Shown one piece after another: positions 60,708-64,000 of a DNA stretch of 64,000 nucleotides. This stretch comes from Clostridium sporogenes (GTDB lineage Bacteria; Bacillota; Clostridia; Clostridiales; Clostridiaceae): the NCBI RefSeq assembly GCF_001020205.1, contig NZ_CP011663.1, forward strand, positions 1,116,001 through 1,180,000, read 5' to 3'. The translations under genes and the position numbers were made by a program. The stretch's first letter is position 1, and every line of letters starts with the position of its first letter. Below the pieces are notes generated by a model. It saw nothing but the letters and a program-made list of their open reading frames with translations, was not told the DNA's origin and did not search any database.

Positions 60708-62624
60708 TAAAGTTTTTTTATTTTCCTCTATTTCTTTTGCTAGATTTTCTAAGTATTCTTGTCTTTCCATTTTAAATAACAGTTCTTCCTCTACCTTATC
60801 CTTTTCCTTTAAAAGATCTTCAAGTCTCATAAAGTCAGAGGCATTTACTTCTACTTCTTCTTCTAGCTTGGATAATTTTTCTTCAAGTTTTTCTATATCT
60901 TTATCTATATTTTCATATTCAAGTTTTTCCTTATAAGAAAATTTTAATTTTGATGTTTTTTCCTTTTGGTTATTGGTTTCCTTTGAAGATTTATTTGTTT
61001 TTCCTTCTTTTAAAGTCATGCTTGAAATTTCTTTTTTCTTATCAATAAAGTCTGAATAGTTTCCAATGTATTCAGAAATCTTTCCGTTGCCTTCAAAGTG
61101 AAAGATTTTATTACAGGTTCTATCTAAAAAGTATCTATCGTGGGATACAGATATAACGGGACCATTAAATTCATCAATATAGTTTTCTAAAACTTTTAAT
61201 GTATCAATATCTAGGTCATTAGTTGGTTCATCTAATATAAGTACATTAGGTGCAGCCATTAAGATTTTTAAAAGATATAGTCTTCTTTTTTCTCCACCGG
61301 ATAGTTTTGAAATATAGCACCATTGCATATCATCTGTGAAAAGAAATCTTTCCATCATTTGAGAGGCGCTTATTTTAGTTCCATCTGCTGTGGTTATAAA
61401 TTCTGCTGTTTCTCTTATATATTCTATAGCTCTTAAATTTGGATTCATATCCTCTGAATGCTGTGAGGAATATGCAATATTTACTGTAGTACCTATATCA
61501 ATGGAACCACTATCTGGATTTATTTTATTTGTAATAATATTTAAAAGGGTAGATTTACCTATACCGTTGTTTCCTACTATACCAATACGATCATTTCTAA
61601 GTAAAATATAATTAAAATCTTTTATTAAAGTTTTCTCTTCAAATTTTTTAGTTAAGTGTTCTATGTTAATTATTTTTTTGCCTAATCTTGAATGAGCTAC
61701 AGATATGTCTATATCATCACTATTATGACTGTAGTTACTTTCCCCTAGTTCTTCAAATCTTTTTATTCTTGCCTTTTGTTTGGTTCCTCTTGCTTGAACT
61801 CCAGCTCTAATCCATTCTAATTCTTTTTTATAAAGACTTTGTCTTTTTTCTTCTAAGGAATTTTCTAATGCTATTCTTTCAGCTTTCTTTTCCACAAACT
61901 GTGAATAATTGCAATTATAAGTGTACATAGTTCCATAATCTAGTTCTAAAGTTTTATTAACAACTCTATCTAAAAAATATCTATCATGGGTTACCATTAA
62001 AAGGGCACCTTTTCTAGTTTGAAGATAATTTTCAAGCCAATCTATAGTATCATTATCCATGTGGTTTGTTGGTTCATCTAATATAAGTAAGTCACAAGGA
62101 GATATTAAAGAGGAGCATAGGGCAACTCTTTTCTTTTGACCACCAGAGAGTTCTTTTATTTTTTTATCAAAGTCTGTTACATTAAGTTTTGTAAGAACGG
62201 CTTTAATTTTGCTTTCAAGATCCCAAGCATCTAAAGAATCCATTTCACTAGTTAATGTTAACAAATGATTTTGGAGTTTTTCATCCTCAGGATTTTTAGA
62301 AATTAGGTTTAAAGTTTTTTCATATTCACCTATTATAGACATTACTTTAGAATTACTTTTAAATACTTGTTCTAGTATTGTAGCATTAGGATCTAAAGCT
62401 GGATTTTGATCTAAATATTCAATAGTAGCTCCTTTGGGAATAGTGATGTTACCGGCATCAGGGCTGTCTTCACCGGTGACAATTTTTAAAAGAGAAGACT
62501 TTCCTGTACCATTAACTCCTATTAAGCCTATTTTATCTTCATCACTTATGGTAAAAGAAACATCTTTAAATAAAGTTTTTTCACCATAACTTTTACATAT
62601 ATTTTCAACAGTTACTATAATCAT
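60705..62624 (-). CDS. ABC-F family ATPase (Uup-like)
   Basis: 639 aa, soluble, two ATPase domains: Walker A GVNGTGKSS and GNNGIGKST, signatures LSGGQKKR and LSGGEKRR, Walker B LLILDEPTNHMD and VLILDEPTNDLD. The linker between them (ELEWIRAGVQARGTKQKARI) is the P-site tRNA interaction region of ABC-F factors, and a C-terminal coiled coil (about 545-630) is as in Uup. It acts on ribosomes, not as a transporter. Start at 62624 is 8 bp after AAAGG; the ATG at 62633 is inside that site. An antibiotic-protection role cannot be decided. Confidence 0.88.
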   Translation of the reverse strand: MIIVTVENICKSYGEKTLFKDVSFTISDEDKIGLIGVNGTGKSSLLKIVTGEDSPDAGNITIPKGATIEYLDQNPALDPNATILEQVFKSNSKVMSIIGEYEKTLNLISKNPEDEKLQNHLLTLTSEMDSLDAWDLESKIKAVLTKLNVTDFDKKIKELSGGQKKRVALCSSLISPCDLLILDEPTNHMDNDTIDWLENYLQTRKGALLMVTHDRYFLDRVVNKTLELDYGTMYTYNCNYSQFVEKKAERIALENSLEEKRQSLYKKELEWIRAGVQARGTKQKARIKRFEELGESNYSHNSDDIDISVAHSRLGKKIINIEHLTKKFEEKTLIKDFNYILLRNDRIGIVGNNGIGKSTLLNIITNKINPDSGSIDIGTTVNIAYSSQHSEDMNPNLRAIEYIRETAEFITTADGTKISASQMMERFLFTDDMQWCYISKLSGGEKRRLYLLKILMAAPNVLILDEPTNDLDIDTLKVLENYIDEFNGPVISVSHDRYFLDRTCNKIFHFEGNGKISEYIGNYSDFIDKKKEISSMTLKEGKTNKSSKETNNQKEKTSKLKFSYKEKLEYENIDKDIEKLEEKLSKLEEEVEVNASDFMRLEDLLKEKDKVEEELLFKMERQEYLENLAKEIEENKKTL

Positions 62625-63259
62625 TAAAATCATCCTTTTGTTAATTTAATTTATACTCTATGATGTATATTCTATTATAAAAAACAGTTATAGTAAAACA
62701 TAAATATTACAAAATAAACTGTATAAATATTTATAGATTTATTTTATTTCATTTTAAGAAATTAAACTTGCAAATTTTTTTTAGTTTAATTTTTTTTATT
62801 TAAATAGTTTGATAAACTGCTTTAAGGTGTAAATATAATTGTATAAAAAATAACAAAACCATAAAAGAAACAGCAAAGATATTTTTTTAGAAACATATAA
62901 AATATAGACTTCAAAAGGACTATATTTATTATACAGATTATATATTATTTGATTTATGCAAATAATTTGTAAAATTATGAATTATGTGTTAATATATACA
63001 TGTGGAAAATTTAACTAAAATTAGTTAAATCTTTATCATTTTTATATTAAGCTGAGTACATAGGTGATAAAAGGTATTGTCTAAATTTTCTAAAAATTGA
63101 ATTTTATCTTTAAAAACGGATTTTGTGTTAAAATATAAAAAACCATTATTAAGTTAACTATTTTATTTAAAACTGATTAATATACCTAAAAATTTTATAA
63201 AAATACTTAAAATTTTATAAAAATTTAAACTTTATATAAAATCAAGGAGGGCCGATTTT
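62625..63259. other. 635-bp intergenic region
   Basis: Extremely AT-rich. It contains a 22-bp dyad, ATTTAACTAA (63009-63018) with TTAGTTAAAT (63021-63030), and a direct repeat AAATTTTATAAAAAT twice (about 63188-63224), both upstream of the Gate-domain gene. No gene or riboswitch was recognised. Confidence 0.45.
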
Positions 63260-64000
63260 ATGTCAGACTTAAACACTATAACAGAACAACAAGTTGAAAT
63301 TAAGGAGGTGGAAAAGAAAAATCTTAGACCTGTAATAGGAAAAGAAGGATTTATATGTTTAGCTTTGTTCTTAGGATTCTTCATTATTTTAGGTACTAAA
63401 ATGGGAACAGTAAACATGTTTAATACATTAATGAAGACAGGATATCAACTACTTATGGAAACAGTTTTTTATATTATGGCTATAGCTGTCTTAGCTGGAG
63501 CTATATCAGGATTGTTATCTGAGTTTGGAGTTATTTCTTTAATAAATAAAGCTTTATCTCCGTTAATGAAACCTTTATATAAATTACCTGGAGCATCAGC
63601 ATTAGGGGTAGTTACAACTTATTTATCAGACAACCCTGCAATTATAAGTTTAGCTAAGGATAAAGGATTCTTAAAATATTTTAAAAAGTATCAGGTACCA
63701 GCACTAACTAATTTAGGAACTTCCTTTGGAATGGGATTAATTCTAACTACATTTATGATTGCACAAAAATCTCCTACAGGTGAAAATTTTATAGCCGCTG
63801 CTGTTATAGGAAATATAGCTGCTATTATTGGTAGCATTATAAGTGTTAGGTTAATGGTTAGACAGACTAGAAAATTTTATGGAGAACATGCAGATGATAT
63901 GGTTTATGAAAGTGATGGGGATGGTTATGATTCCTTAAAATATAGAGAGGTTAGAGAAGGTGGGGTAGGAGCAAGACTACTTGAATCTTTATTAGAAGGC
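63260..64000 (+). CDS. Nucleoside-recognition (Gate) domain membrane protein, 3' end outside window
   Basis: The first 247 codons are visible from ATG 63260, 9 bp after AAGGAGG, and the frame is open to the window end. A charged start (MSDLNTITEQQVEIKEVEKK) is followed by membrane helices (GFICLALFLGFFIIL; TVFYIMAIAVLAGAISGLLSEFG) and the Gate-like stretch TTYLSDNPAIISLAKDKGF, TNLGTSFGMGLILTTFMIA. Gate-domain proteins transport nucleosides or other small solutes, or act as partner halves; the substrate is unknown. Confidence 0.7.
   Translation, partial: MSDLNTITEQQVEIKEVEKKNLRPVIGKEGFICLALFLGFFIILGTKMGTVNMFNTLMKTGYQLLMETVFYIMAIAVLAGAISGLLSEFGVISLINKALSPLMKPLYKLPGASALGVVTTYLSDNPAIISLAKDKGFLKYFKKYQVPALTNLGTSFGMGLILTTFMIAQKSPTGENFIAAAVIGNIAAIIGSIISVRLMVRQTRKFYGEHADDMVYESDGDGYDSLKYREVREGGVGARLLESLLEG

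Noticed and set aside
60705..62624. Drug efflux ABC transporter call
   Set aside because: No membrane segments; two ATPase domains with an ABC-F linker indicate a ribosome-acting protein.
1..64000. tRNA, rRNA and common riboswitch classes
   Set aside because: No cloverleaf with CCA-type ends, no rRNA-like conserved blocks, and no purine, cobalamin, TPP, SAM, glycine or c-di-GMP core motifs were recognised by eye; a covariance-model scan would be decisive.

Overview
The window is AT-rich, densely coded DNA from an anaerobic, spore-forming Firmicute, most likely Clostridium sensu stricto. Evidence for this: strong AGGAGG-type ribosome sites, a Tlp-type spore protein, feoA-feoA-feoB, a CYP152-type P450 of the sort known in clostridia, and spore-surface-style repeat proteins. 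The species cannot be fixed from the sequence alone. No rRNA, tRNA, CRISPR array, transposase or complete prophage was seen.

Layout. 0-7.7 kb: flavodoxin-like proteins, a CDP-alcohol phosphatidyltransferase, a TetR regulator preceded by a 20-bp tandem repeat array, a YjjG-like HAD phosphatase, a Crp/Fnr regulator with a perfect palindrome at its start, a divergent DJ-1/LysR pair, an ECF-type sigma factor and a DUF3795 protein. 7.7-11.3 kb: ferrous iron uptake operon feoA-feoA-feoB plus a tiny Cys-rich FeoB partner, preceded by a set of palindromes. 11.3-13.7 kb: GNAT acetyltransferase, VanY-type carboxypeptidase and tlp.

13.8-23.7 kb is a metal/envelope-response region. It has two OmpR-type two-component systems, a 44-aa LDCC-motif protein, a CYP152 P450, an HMA-UreH-cupredoxin fusion, a Cys/His/Met-rich small membrane protein and a SHOCT protein. 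Five promoters here share one architecture: two 11-bp direct repeats (CTTCATA-type) and a -10 hexamer starting exactly 16 bp after the start of the second repeat. They lie upstream of the first response regulator, the LDCC gene, the HMA fusion, the Cys/His/Met-rich protein and the SHOCT gene. This is the best candidate for an undescribed regulon in the window. The second sensor kinase has a Met/His-rich extracellular loop, which points to copper.

24-31 kb: AlkD-like protein, then a yclNOPQ-like siderophore ABC operon between two AraC regulators, with a Fur-like box and AraC-type direct repeats. 31.4-34.5 kb: an agr/virRS-like LytTR regulator and GHKL kinase, plus a coiled-coil protein.

34.9-54 kb is a surface-structure region: beta-rich proteins with DUF6385 and DNRLRE-like domains, a protein with 28 tandem 11/13-residue Ser/Thr-rich repeats, TPR-bearing and fused glycosyltransferases, two sugar-nucleotide epimerases, a decayed surface-protein pseudogene, a 1686-aa DUF11 protein with a Cys-rich tail, and a GH18 chitinase. 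Duplication scars and decayed copies show it evolves quickly. The lack of signal peptides on the structural proteins suggests spore-surface (exosporium) assembly and not export; this is inference.

54-64 kb: YyaL/DUF255 protein, aromatic acid exporter-like protein, small kinase-like protein, CPBP protease, MBL-fold hydrolase, ABC-F ATPase and a Gate-domain membrane protein cut by the window end. Two long imperfect palindromes (about 195 and 230 bp) flank the CPBP/MBL gene pair.
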